A stretch of DNA of 64,000 nt, taken from assembly GCA_031835245.1 (NCBI GenBank), contig JAVKOQ010000072.1, positions 20,001 to 84,000 on the forward strand, read 5' to 3'. Numbering within the stretch: position 1 is the stretch's first letter; each line of letters starts with the position of its first letter. The stretch is from Balamuthia mandrillaris (lineage: Eukaryota > Discosea > Longamoebia > Balamuthiidae). Both the position numbers and the translations under genes were made by a program. Below are positions 32,761 through 42,880 of this stretch, piece by piece. The notes beneath the pieces were generated by a model. It made no database searches and was not told the DNA's origin. It saw only the letters and a program-made list of their open reading frames with translations.

Positions 32761-32956
32761 TTAACTTTCCTTCCTCTGGCGTTCCTTTCTTTCTGTTCCA
32801 TTTTTGTTTTTTTCGATTATTTGTCAGTTTTTGATATTTATCGAACACTCTCATTTTATTGGATTTTTTATCGATTTCGTGAATTTTGTTCAAAATATCG
32901 ATTTAATCTGTTTATTATCGCAAATATCCGAACAAAAAAAAAAAGAAAGAAGAAAG

Positions 32957-33330
32957 ATGTCCGCAAAGAGCAAGCTGTTGGAAGGAGCGAAACGAGCGGA
33001 AGTTCTGCGTTCGTTGCAAGGCTGGCAGGAATGCACGGGACGAGACGCCATCCGTCGTTCTTTCTTGTTCCGTAACTTTCGCTCCGCTTTTGATTTCATG
33101 GCTCACGTCGCCATTTTTGCCGATCAGGTCTTTTTTTTTCTCTAATGTTTTTTTTTGTTGATTCGAAGTACTGATGTTGCGAACATAAGTAGAAGAACCA
33201 TCATCCAGAATGGTGCAACACTTACAACAAAGTGGACGTGACGCTGTCCACCCACTCAGCCGGCGGTGTGACCGAGAAAGACGTGGAGTTGGCCACTTTC
33301 ATGGATGACACTGCAAAACGTTACAAATAA
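32957..33330 (+). CDS. PCBD1: Pterin-4a-carbinolamine dehydratase
   Basis: Dehydrates 4a-hydroxytetrahydrobiopterin to recycle the pterin cofactor of aromatic amino acid hydroxylases. Exons 32957-33127 and 33193-33330, 102 residues (human 103). Segments match the human enzyme in order: [33 protein letters not shown], then [20 protein letters not shown] and [15 protein letters not shown]. The active-site motif HHPEW, with the catalytic His pair, is intact and lies directly after the splice junction. The acceptor is a TAGAAG (NAGNAG) tandem: the upstream AG adds one Lys before NHHPEW and best matches the family length; the downstream AG would drop it. Confidence 0.95.
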
Positions 33331-33396
33331 CCATCTCTCTCTTTCTTCTTCTCTCTTTTCTTCTCTTTTTTTTTTTATTGTTTATTATGTCGGTAG

Positions 33397-33945
33397 TTAC
33401 TGTAAAGAAGGAGGCAGTTGCTCTCTTTGCTTCTCCGTCAACAAACTCGTCCACCTCTTCACTCTCTTCCAACTCTCATCTTCCTTTTTCTCCGCAGCCG
33501 AAACAGCGTAAGAAAGATCCAACAACGATTCCGCGGCGGCCACTTGAGCCTCCAACGAGAAGCCATACTTCTTTCTCATCTCCTCTGAAAGTACCATCCC
33601 CATCCTTCCTCGCAGCCACTCTAACCCTGGCACTTGTTTCATCATCATCTCTCGCTTCTTCTGTTCGTCTTTAAGCGAAGAAGAAGAAAAGAGGACAGAT
33701 GTTTCCATCATTCGAAGAACCGTTCGTCCCAACACTCCAATTAGGCGCAATGCTGTTACGATGGAGGAAGAGGAGGAAGAAACCGAAGGAGACGGACTGA
33801 GGAATTGAGGCCAAAGTTTGGTGACTATGAGGTCGTTGTAGGTCCATACCCATCCGCCGTACGCTCCCATCAATTCTCCACATTTCAACACTTGGTACAT
33901 TCCTAGTTTGTGTTTTGAAAAAATGAGACCAGTTAGAGAAAGGGA

Positions 33946-34007
<62 letters not shown>

Positions 34008-37000
34008 GGAAAGTTACCATTAGGATCATGACACTCTCGAATGCTGGTCATGAGACTTTGATCTAGCAACGTATTCAACGGGACCGGCAAAGAACAATGC
34101 GAAGAAGTTTCAGAAGAAGAAAAGGAAGGATGCCACCGACAAATCTCGCACAACTCCAAAAAGTCATTCTGCAACGTTCTTTTTGCTCCTTCGCCTTCTC
34201 CTTCCTCCTTTGTCATCGTCTCTTGTTCTTTCTCCTCCGTTGTTGCTGTATCCACTTCTGTCGTCAACAAAGATTGGATCCATTTATCCACCATTCTTTC
34301 TTCCCTTTTCTTTTCATCATTGCGAAGAAGAAGAGAAGGCCAAATTCTCGTCATATCAAGCAAGAAAGGAATCTCATTTCTTGTTCCTCCGTTACCTCCT
34401 TTCTCACAACTGACAACTTTCTCCTTTTCGTTTGCGTTGTTGTTGGCGGCAGCAGCTTGAACGATGAGAGCTTTGAAGAGCATATCAAAGCAGAGAACTC
34501 GTGCTCGTTGCAAGTCATTGCAAAGTCTCGCCAAAGCAGCGAAGCAGCGACAGAGGCTTGCTCGTTCCCAACGTGCCAGTTCAAAGTCGTTTTGGAGTTT
34601 CTTTCGTTTAGGGGTTGTCATAGGTGTTGCTGGGTTTGAGCGAAGAAGGAAGAGTAAACGATAGTAGGTGTCGTGATGAAGAATGGCAAAAGCAAAATGT
34701 TGCATCAACTTCTCCCAAAAAGAACGATTGCCTTCTTCTTTCTTCAACTCTGCGATTTTCCAAATGAGACAAACCAAAAGTTCTTCTTTTGGGCCGATCT
34801 TTCTTCGTTTCTTTTCGTCAGCGGCTTCGTTCTTCTTCCGTTTCTTCTTTGCATCGTTGATGGAAGCCGTTCGTTGTGCTCGTTGTTTCTTCCATTCTTT
34901 GACCGCTCTTTCACGAATGACTGTCACAAGAACAGGTACCAATCGCATCTCGTTGATGTTGTTTTCATGACTTAACTCTTCTGCCACCGCGTCAAATGTG
35001 GTTTTGTTCAGCCGTTTTAGCAGTTGTTTGATCGCCAAATCGCCAGAAGAAGAGGTTGTGCTGACTTTCTTTGTCTTTTTAGCAGGAGAAGGAGTAGATC
35101 GAATTGATTGAGGTTCTGTTGTTGCTTCTGTTCTGTTGTCGGGTTTTTCTTGGTCGGATCTCTTTCGTTTTTTCGAGGTAGACGCAAGTTGCTCCTCTGG
35201 GTGATTTGTTGCAGATAGAGAAGGAGGGGAACAAGAGAGGGTGGAAGGTTTTGTTGTTGTCTGTTGCGATCTGATCCCAGCAGCAAGAGTTTTTTGGGCT
35301 TTTACTGTTTTTCGTTTCAGGCTTTTCAGTTTAGATGAAGCAGCTGCTTTCTTGGTCTTAGTGGCTTTCGTTGATGTTTTAGTTGTATCTTTTTTCTCTT
35401 CGGTTTTCTTTTGAGATGCTGGCTCTTGTTGTTCAACAGGGAGTGTAGAAGAGACAAGGGCAGAAGTAGAAGATGAAGTACCAGAACAAGTCAACAGAGA
35501 TGAAGGGGTGGAAAGAGCAGATGATGATGAAGCAATGGGAGGAGAAAAGGAAGAAGAAACAGAGGGCAATACTTTTGAGGAAGAAGGAGATGGAAGAGGA
35601 GGAGAAGAAGCTGGTATGATTGATGAAGATAAAGAAGAAGGCGGTGGAGATCCAATTCCAGAGAGAAGCTCATCGATGCGGGAATAAGCAGTGTTGGTGG
35701 AGGGAGCAGATGAAGATTGAAAAAGTGAAGAAGTGGTTGAAGGATGAGGGGGTTGTATCCGGTGTTCCCGTGCAACAATTGGGGAGGTACTTCCGTTCTG
35801 TTCAATGTCTTCATAGGAGAATAGCTTCCGTCCATCTCCTTCGGTTGTTGTTCTCGTTCTTTTTTCTTGCGTCTTGACTGCTTTTTCTGTTTGTTTCTCT
35901 TTCTTTTTTTCTTCTGTTCGATTCTTTTCTTTTCTTTTTTCTCCCGTTTCTGATTGCTGCTTTTTGTTGTTTGAAAGGCTTTGAATGCTCTGCTCTATTT
36001 GCATCTCTGCATCTTGTGGCAGCAAGTCTTTTGGCATTACTGCTTCTCTCTCTTCGGGCTCTACCATCAACATTCTTCTCAACAGCTCTTCTGAGCGTCG
36101 CACCATTTCTTCTTCTTTTTTGTCTCGTTCTCGTTCTCGTTCTCGTTCTCGTTCTCGTTCTCGTTCTCGTTCTCGTTCTCGTTCTCGTTCTCGTTCTCGT
36201 TCTCGTTCTCGTTCTCGTTCTCGTTCTCGTTGCTGTTTTTCTCTTTCTGCTCGTTCTTCTTGTTCTCTTTCTTGTTCTCTTTGCGTTTGTTGTTCAACTT
36301 CAGGGGTTACCTTTTCTTCTTGTATTGTTTGTAGTTCTTCTGTGTCTTGTTCCACATCTTCTTCCATGTCTCCAAAAAGATTCTCTTCCATTTCTCGATC
36401 TCTTCTTTCTTCTTCTGCTGCTTCTTCCGCTTTTCTTTTCTGTTCTTCTTCTTGTTCTTCTTGTCTGTCTTTTGTCTTCCGATCTTCATCAACCTTTTGC
36501 ATAAATGTTGTATCTTCTCGGTTCTTGTCTCCCTCTATTTTCTTTGCTTCTTCATCTTCTTCGTCTGCTTCCTTTTCCTCTCCTTTCATTTCCTTCTCAA
36601 GTTCTTTTTCTAGTTCTTTCTCCAATTCACTCTGCATTTCCTGTTCTTCCTTCTGTTCGACTGCTTTACGCTCCAAAGTTTCTGCTTTGATATTTTCTGC
36701 TTGTGCTTCTTCAAATCTCTGCTCCTTGTCGTTCTCTTTCTCTTTTTTATGCTCGTCCGCTTCTGTTTTGAACAAATTCCATTCTGCGTCAACCAACCGC
36801 TGAATGAGTTGATCTTTTTTTCCCCAATGCCTCAACTCGAGTCGTTTCAGCATTTGTCCAAGTTCTTTCGTTGTCGTCTTCTGCAATTCAGCCGTTCTTT
36901 TCTGTTTCCATTCCTTTTCTTTGTCTTCTGTTGCTGTTTCATCCTTTTCTTCTGCTTCTTCTTGTTTTTGTGGTTGTCGATCCATCACAAAAACTTCATC

Positions 37001-38663
37001 CCGTTCTTCCAAATCAGGAACAATTTCACTCGCTTCTGTCTCGTTTTCTTTTTCTTTCTCTTTTTCAGCATCACCATCTCTAACAACGAAAGATTGTTGC
37101 GGAGTAGAAGCTTCCTTTGTTTCGCTTCTTCTATGTCTATGTTTTGCTGTTGGTTGTTCTTCGTTTCTCACTTTATCTTCCTGAAGTTGTTGCGGTAAAG
37201 ATGATGAAGGGATTATATTGGTTGGTTTATCGGCTACAACTGCAGCGGCAGCATAGGGCGCGTAGCTCAAAGTTGGTAACAGGGACTGCCATGACGAAGG
37301 AGTGGAGGCAGCGTTTCTCTTACCGTTCAATAAGGTTTTGGCAAGCTGTTTGTTATTTTGGAGCGCTAAGTTGGTTTTCTCTTTTTGTTGTGTTTGCTGT
37401 TGTGACGGTGGTTGTTGTTGGAGCTCTTCTCCAGCGGAACTTTCATCTGAGGCTCTATCTTCGCTTTCCATTCCTTCTAGTTCAATCATCAACTCTCTTT
37501 CCATCTCGTGACTTTCTGTGTCTTCCATTGCCTTCTCTCCTCTTTCTCGTTCTCCTGGTGTTGCTCTTGCTGCTTCTTCTTCTTCTTCACTTCCAACGTC
37601 CATCGATGTCGCCCCGGTGCTTTTTTTCTTCATCTCTTCTTCCATCTGTCTTTCAGCGGTTGTTCTCGTTTCTCCTTTTGTGCTCACTCGGAGCATCCTC
37701 TTTCCTCTCCCTCTCTTCCCCTTTCCATTGTTGCTTTCCTCTTCCACATCTTCTTTATCTTGTCCCTCCTCAATCATCGTCGTCGTCATCGCCTCTATAT
37801 CTTCCGGTACAGCCACTCCAGCCATCTCCATTTCTACCAACAGCCGCTCCACCTTAATATTCAACCGCTCATTCACTCGCTGCATATTCCTCAGCTTGCT
37901 GCAGAGGTGTACGTTCTCCCGGTTGAGCATGTGGAGGTCATGATCCTTGGCGCTGCTCTCCTTCTTCAACTTGTTGATCTCCCTGCGAAAGCCCCTCTCC
38001 ATCTCCTTCCAGTCGTGTGCGAGCGCAATGTCCGCCTCCAGCTGCCTATTGTATGCTTTGAGGGCGTTGAGTTGGCTTTCGGATTTTTGGAGGTCTGCCG
38101 TGAGGCGCTCGACCTGGCCCTCTCGTTGGGTGAGGCTCTGCCGCATGGGGATGACCTCGCGCAGCAGCTGGTCCATTTGGAGGCGCAGCGTGGAGGTGAC
38201 GCGTTGATCGGTTTCCATTTGGGCCAACTTTTCTTCCACTGTTTGTTTTGGATCATAACATAGGTCAGTCTATTGGCAAAACAACGAAAGGAGGGAGAGA
38301 GAGAGAGAGGGAGAGAGAGGGAGAGAGAGAGAGAGAGGAAAGAGAAACGGGGGAGAGAGAGAGAGAGAAGCGAAAATGCAAAGTCAGAAACAAAGAAGCA
38401 GCAAACGTACGGTCATGCACGGTTTGACGGAGCTCATGCTCGGTTTGAGAGGCCTGTTGGAGCTTCTGTTGGGAGGCCGTGTAGAGAGAGACGATGGTGG
38501 AGGTGTCGATGATTTTCTCTTTGAGCTTCAGCAGGTTGCTGCGCATGAGTTGGTTTTGACGCTGCAGCTCCTCTCCCTTCGGATCCGCTGGAGAGTGGGA
38601 CGAAGAAGAAGCAGAACAAGAAGAAGAAGAAGAGCCATGGTGAAGCGGAATCGGATCCTCCAT
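33397..38663 (-). CDS. Giant coiled-coil protein with SAP-like motif
   Basis: Exons 38411-38663, 34018-38238 and 33397-33902, 1659 residues. The N-terminal ~230 residues form a coiled coil (LRQTVHD/LEEKLAQMETDQR onwards). Then very acidic/Ser/Gln low-complexity follows, with a SAP-like motif (TTTKELGQMLKRLELRHWGK then KDQLIQRLVDAEW), which in other proteins binds A/T-rich DNA. Next is a (Arg-Glu)18 run encoded by a perfect hexanucleotide repeat. A Ser/Pro/Lys-rich region with nuclear-localisation-like basic patches leads to a C-terminal helical region from about residue 1190 (AIKQLLKRLNKTTFDAVAEE, then FAFAILHHDTYYRLLFLLRS, RWERASLCRCFAALARL) that looks like a helical-repeat domain, weakly MIF4G-like. 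Probably nuclear; no family assigned. Some other large nuclear proteins pair an N-terminal coiled coil with a C-terminal helical domain. Confidence 0.75.
33948..34006 (-). repeat. (GA)n microsatellite in intron
   Basis: About 58 nt of GA on the plus strand (CT on the transcript strand), in intron 33903-34017 of the coiled-coil/SAP gene. Confidence 0.9.
36123..36231 (-). repeat. (TCTCGT)18 coding hexanucleotide repeat
   Basis: About 18 perfect tandem copies of TCTCGT on the plus strand, read as CGA-GAA codons on the minus strand to give an (Arg-Glu)n run in the coiled-coil/SAP protein. The perfect copies suggest recent slippage expansion. Confidence 0.95.
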
Positions 38664-39225
38664 AGTACCAGCGGAAAGACAATACAAGAATCACTTTTTA
38701 CCGGTGTTTTGATGATGTGTAGTTTTTCTTTTTTTTTTGTTTGTTCTTCTTCACAACAAGTACAAAGAAGCCATCCAACAAAACCCGTTACGCAAAACGA
38801 AAATAAACGGGCAAAAGGGGGATCGGCACGAAAGGAAAAAGAGCAAAGCGGAGGGAGGAGAACCCTTTTGGAAAAAAAAAAGTGTTTCTTCTTTCTTTCC
38901 TTTCTTTTTTTGAGACCTGTTCTTTTCTTGACCTTTGCAAACCTCATGACGACCCGATTATTTTGTCGACAGGAAAAGATTCTAGAATATGTTTGAATTT
39001 CGGTTGGCCAGCAGGCACGGTTTGATTTTCAATTGGAGAATGAATTCAACGGGAGAAGCACATGGGAAGAAAAGAGAAGAGAAGAGAACGATGAAGAGAA
39101 GTGAAGAGAAGAGAACGACGAAGAGAGAGAGAAACGGAGGAGCTCTTTTCATGAAGTAGAAGGAAAAACAAACTTTTTTTTCTTACCCAAAAATATTCTC
39201 TCTTCTGGCCCACTCTTAGTTGTTG
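38664..39225. other. 562-nt spacer with TGTCGACA
   Basis: Promoter side of the coiled-coil/SAP gene and 3' flank of the small CsbD-like gene (both -). TGTCGACA at 38964-38971, about 300 nt before the start codon. GA/AG-rich stretch around 39065-39130. No gene seen. Confidence 0.4.
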
Positions 39226-39780
39226 TTATTGCCATTCCTTTTTGTACTCTGCTTTCATCCTGTCCTCCTCCAAGCTCTTCCTCTTTTCCTTCGCTTCCTC
39301 CCTCTTCTCCTCATCGGTCTGCCCTTGTTTTGTCCTTGTTTCCTCCTCATCGTCTTTCCTCCCTCTCTCCTCATGCCTCGCTCTGCCGCTGCCGCTGGCG
39401 TGGCTGTTCTGGCGATAGTTCTCCTGGTTGTTGGAGGAACGTATTCCAGGGGCGTCCGTGGGGTAGCCAGCCACCGGCTCGTGCCTCATGACGGAGAGGT
39501 CGGCCGCCATGCCGGCCTCCACCACGGCCCGGTCCGCTCTCGGCGTGCCCAGCTCCTTTTGCCTCTGGAGTATGCCCTCCCACTCCAGGCTCCTGTCGTG
39601 TAGGACCCTGCCGGTGGCCTGCTTCAGGGTGCCGCCCACCGTATTTTGGGGATGTGGTTGTTGAGGAGGAGGAGGAGGAGGAGAGGCGGAGAAGCAGAAG
39701 AAGCGCTTGTGGAGAAGGAAGAGAGGCGAAGAAGAGAAAGAAGAAGAATGGCGGCGAGGGAGATGAAGGCCGCGAAGCAT
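39226..39780 (-). CDS. CsbD-like stress protein, mitochondrial (one unit)
   Basis: Single exon, 184 residues. Residues ~1-45 are rich in Arg/Ser/His/Phe and Pro with no acids (MLRGLHLPRRHSSSFSSSPL), a likely mitochondrial presequence followed by poly-Pro. One CsbD-type unit follows: GGTLKQATGRVLHDRSLEWEG then ILQRQKELG. CsbD proteins are small bacterial general-stress proteins. The C-terminal half is highly charged (Glu/Lys/Arg) and probably helical, without recognisable domain. A larger paralogue lies 1.0 kb upstream on the same strand. Confidence 0.7.
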   Translation of the reverse strand: MLRGLHLPRRHSSSFSSSPLFLLHKRFFCFSASPPPPPPQQPHPQNTVGGTLKQATGRVLHDRSLEWEGILQRQKELGTPRADRAVVEAGMAADLSVMRHEPVAGYPTDAPGIRSSNNQENYRQNSHASGSGRARHEERGRKDDEEETRTKQGQTDEEKREEAKEKRKSLEEDRMKAEYKKEWQ

Positions 39781-40807
39781 CGTTTTGGTTTGGGGTTTCG
39801 GTTTATCGCTCTAGCGAAGCGGTTTGAAGAGCTTTTGTTTTCTTCGGGCCCGTCTCTGCTTCTTGCGGCGTTGTTTGCCGAGAAGCCTTCGGAGGAGTCG
39901 ACGGATGGGACCCACCGGGATGATGATCGGTATGATGATTGGAACGCCTATTTTGTTTACCACGCAAAAAAAAAAAAAAAACAAAACAAAAACAAAAACA
40001 AAACGGGTTTGGTCTTCTTTTTTTGAAGCAGTTGTGTGGTGAGTGAGAGAACCACAGGCCTGTTAAAAAATGGTTCGTTGCGGTGTTTGTTCTTGTTAAC
40101 TATTTTAATAGTTTGGGTTGGGCTTGCTTCTTTATATGCGGGATGCACGAGAAGACTTTAGAACGACAAAAAAGAGGAAGAAACTCGGAGGAAGATAGGC
40201 AGAAAAACCAGAAGCAGAGCGGAGAGCAACAAGCATCATCCGGCTATTTACCCAACAAAAACCTGATGGTCAGGTCCCCCCCCCCCATCCCGCCTCGGAA
40301 AGGAAGCACCCCTCCGGCGTGCACTCGGCAAGCATTGCCGGGTCGCATCGATGAAGATGACGCACGGGACTCCGTGATTCCAACGCTTAGATTGAGGCAC
40401 TCCCGGCAGCCCTCCCCCCGGCCAACGCTTTTGTTGTTCCCAGGTGCCTCCTCCCTCTCCCCACCGCCCCACTGCACACGCGACCAGCTCCACTCTCTCG
40501 CTCTCTCGCAAAAAGAACTACATCCTACCTAATCCATCGCTCTTTTTTTGCTTTCTCTCATTCTCAAACGGAATATTCGATGTGGCAGGCTGCGAATACC
40601 TGAAACGAGGCACAACAGGGGAAAAACAAAACTTGTATCTGTGTTATCCCCAGCCTTTATTTTTTGCCGGTGTTTGGTGGTGCAACATTTTTTTTTTTTG
40701 TTATTTCTGCATGGTCCAGCCGTTCTTGCTTGAACTTTCACTTTCGGAGTTTGAAGCGGAGAAACTTCAGCCAATGCACGAGTAAGAAAAACGAACGGTT
40801 GGTTTAT
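39781..40807. other. 1027-nt spacer between two CsbD-like genes
   Basis: Mostly featureless. Contains A-tracts near 39966, a C10 run at about 40277 and a GC-rich block (40290-40450) with an inverted GGCAA/TTGCC near 40330. Open frames here have no family similarity. No tRNA or snRNA pattern recognised. Confidence 0.3.
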
Positions 40808-41575
40808 TTACATTTTGCCGCCTTCGTTCCTCTCCCTCCTTCCCCTCTCCTCCAAGTCCTCCTTCCCCATCATCTTCCCGGCCTTCTCCTTCAAACTGCC
40901 CTTCATCTCGTGTCCCTTTTGCTTCATCCACTCCGCCGTCTTGTTCTGATGCTCCTCGCCCAACTGCTGCTTCCTGCCTTCCTCCTGCATGTCCTGGTTG
41001 CCTGCCATGCGTCCCATTCCCTCTTTGGCCTTGCCCATGACCCGGTCGCTCATGTTGGCGTCGGTGGACGGCCCGCCGCCCTGGCTCCTCTGCGCCTTGC
41101 CTTGGGCCTCCCAGTCCTCCCTGCCGGCTACCTTTCCGGTGGCCTCCTTGGCGCCGCCCATCATGCGGTCTCCCATTTGGGCGTTTGCGTGGGAGTGGCC
41201 GCCGCCCATGACCGTGTCCTTGACATAAGAGGCAGCGTCTTTGGCCTTCTCGCGGAGGGTCTCGGCGCCATGCTTGATGGCGCCTTGGGCCGAAGCCAGC
41301 TCGCTCTCGGTGCGGACTCGCTCGGCGGAGGCCGCCTTTATGCCTTCCTCGCGTTGGATGCGTCCTTCGGCCTCGAGCTCCCTGTCGCCGAAGATCTTGC
41401 CGGTGGCTTGCTTGACGCCCCCGGCGAGCTTGTCGCCGAGCGGGACGTCGTGGCGAGGATCCGATCCCCCCACAGTGGCAAAGGACCTCTGCGCGGTCGT
41501 CAAACGAAGCAGACGAGCATGCGGTTGGATGAGAGAGGAGGACGCGGAAGTGAAACGCACGAGTTGACTTCTCAT
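40808..41575 (-). CDS. CsbD-like stress protein, mitochondrial (four units)
   Basis: Single exon, 255 residues. N-terminal ~35 residues (MRSQLVRFTSASSSLIQPHA then RLLRLTTAQRSFATVG) are a textbook mitochondrial presequence with a likely cleavage near RSFA. The mature part has repeated CsbD-like units: GDKLAGGVKQATGKIFGDRE, GDRMMGGAKEATGKVAGRED, SDRVMGKAKEGMGRMAGNQD and a fourth, degenerate MKGSLKEKAGKMMGKEDLEE. Between units 1 and 2 is an LEA-like Ala/Lys helix (GAETLREKAKDAASYVKDTV). The pattern suggests an intrinsically helical protective protein, as with LEA and CsbD proteins that accumulate in stress or dormancy; a role in encystment is only a guess. A near match, TGTCGACC at 41830, lies in its promoter. 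Confidence 0.8.
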   Translation of the reverse strand: MRSQLVRFTSASSSLIQPHARLLRLTTAQRSFATVGGSDPRHDVPLGDKLAGGVKQATGKIFGDRELEAEGRIQREEGIKAASAERVRTESELASAQGAIKHGAETLREKAKDAASYVKDTVMGGGHSHANAQMGDRMMGGAKEATGKVAGREDWEAQGKAQRSQGGGPSTDANMSDRVMGKAKEGMGRMAGNQDMQEEGRKQQLGEEHQNKTAEWMKQKGHEMKGSLKEKAGKMMGKEDLEERGRRERNEGGKM

Positions 41576-41870
41576 TTTTGACCAAAGGTTTTTTTGTTTT
41601 TGTGTTTTTGTGGATGTTCTCTTTTCGTGTGTTTTTTGAAAAGACGAAAGGAGAGAAGGCAGCGTGAAGACGTTTTTGTTTTAAAGGCTGTTGTCGGGAA
41701 GGCAGTCGGAAAGGAGGCAGGAAAGTATGTAGAAAATAGGAAAATAATTGGCAGAAAATCGGATGCAAATCGAATGACAGGAGGGCATCGAAATTTCGCA
41801 ATTCATCCTCTCCTCTCCTCTCCCTTGTCTGTCGACCAAAAAAGATCCAAGCTCTCTTCTCCTCCTCCAT

Positions 41871-42728
41871 CTATTGTTGCTGCGCTATGGGAGACGGCCT
41901 CACCAGAGGGATGCAGACGGCGTCCTTGCCCTGCGTCTGCACCCAGGCGCCGTGCTTCGGGTCCACCACCCAGCTCCCCTTGTGCGTTCTGCCCTCCACC
42001 ACAAGCAGCGACTCTTGGGCCTGTTCTGCTCGTTCTGCTCGTTTGTCGCTTTGCTCCTTCTTGATGGCAATGGGCACTTGGAGCCTCGTCTCCGCCTCCC
42101 ACACCAAAAAGTGGTATCGCAGCAAGGCGTCGAACCAGTTCTGTGTCTGGTGTTCCGGTTGTTGGGGTTGTTCCGTTGGGGGCGGTTGCTCTCGAGGACG
42201 GTACCTCCAAGCGGTAGAGTGCTTGGGGCTCATGGTCGTAGCGCCGCTGCTCCACTGCAACGTGAGCTTATTATTAGCCCCTTGCGAAGATGAGGGCAGG
42301 AAGTGGGAGCGCAAGGGAGTGTTGGAGCCTCCGTTGAGCTGACGTTGCAACTCCGCAAGGGCCTCGAGGCCATGCTCGTTCCAGAGGGAGCTGCAGTCGC
42401 CCTGGGTCTTTCTCCAGTTGGCGTAGGTTTCCAGCGAGTCCAAAGCGCCTTTGGCGAAGACAACCCCCAACAGCATGTACTTCACGGCCTCGAGCGCTCG
42501 CTTCGGCTTTGTTTGCGGTTGTGGTCGGCTCTCCTCTTTGGCAGCAGAACAAAACGAGCGACGGCTCTGCAGTCTCCAACCTTCCACAACCATGCACAAA
42601 AGTTCAGCGAGGCGCCACACACGCATAACGCAGGGAGAAGAACCAACAACGAACCATCGCAACCCCTTTGCCGCAGAGACATCACCCTTCCAAGGCGAGG
42701 GAAGCCCTTGCAAGAGAGACCACCGCAT
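41871..42728 (-). CDS. Unknown, probably mitochondrial protein
   Basis: Single exon, 285 residues. The N-terminal ~65 residues are Arg/Ser/Trp/Leu-rich and nearly free of acids (for example VMRVWRLAELLCMVVEGWRL and QSRRSFCSAAKEE), typical of a mitochondrial presequence with RxF cleavage pattern. A possible single membrane-spanning or amphipathic helix follows (AVKYMLLGVVFAKGALDSLE). The C-terminal part is soluble with a Pro/Gln-rich linker and WFDALLRYHFLVWEAETRLQ. I do not recognise the family. An alternative start at the Met of MRVWRL (~residue 35) is possible. Downstream gene of a block of minus-strand mitochondrial proteins. Confidence 0.65.
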   Translation of the reverse strand: MRWSLLQGLPSPWKGDVSAAKGLRWFVVGSSPCVMRVWRLAELLCMVVEGWRLQSRRSFCSAAKEESRPQPQTKPKRALEAVKYMLLGVVFAKGALDSLETYANWRKTQGDCSSLWNEHGLEALAELQRQLNGGSNTPLRSHFLPSSSQGANNKLTLQWSSGATTMSPKHSTAWRYRPREQPPPTEQPQQPEHQTQNWFDALLRYHFLVWEAETRLQVPIAIKKEQSDKRAERAEQAQESLLVVEGRTHKGSWVVDPKHGAWVQTQGKDAVCIPLVRPSPIAQQQ

Positions 42729-42880
42729 CCACTTGGCCGCATTTCTCCGAGTTGCAACTTTCTTTCTGTCTTGTGCAGCGGCTGCCTGCTCTTCTTTTGT
42801 GACACACCGTGTTTTCTTGGAAAAAGAAAGTCAGAGAGGAGAGCAATGCCTTCTTTTGTAGGTATTGATGGTTGCTTGCT

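Noticed and set aside
35971-38263. Several long plus-strand frames rich in Ser/Leu/Phe, including an (SR)n-like run
   Set aside because: Shadows of the coiled-coil/SAP exon; the SR run is the TCTCGT repeat read in another frame.
40664-41581. 305-codon plus-strand open frame
   Set aside because: Antisense to the four-unit CsbD-like gene.
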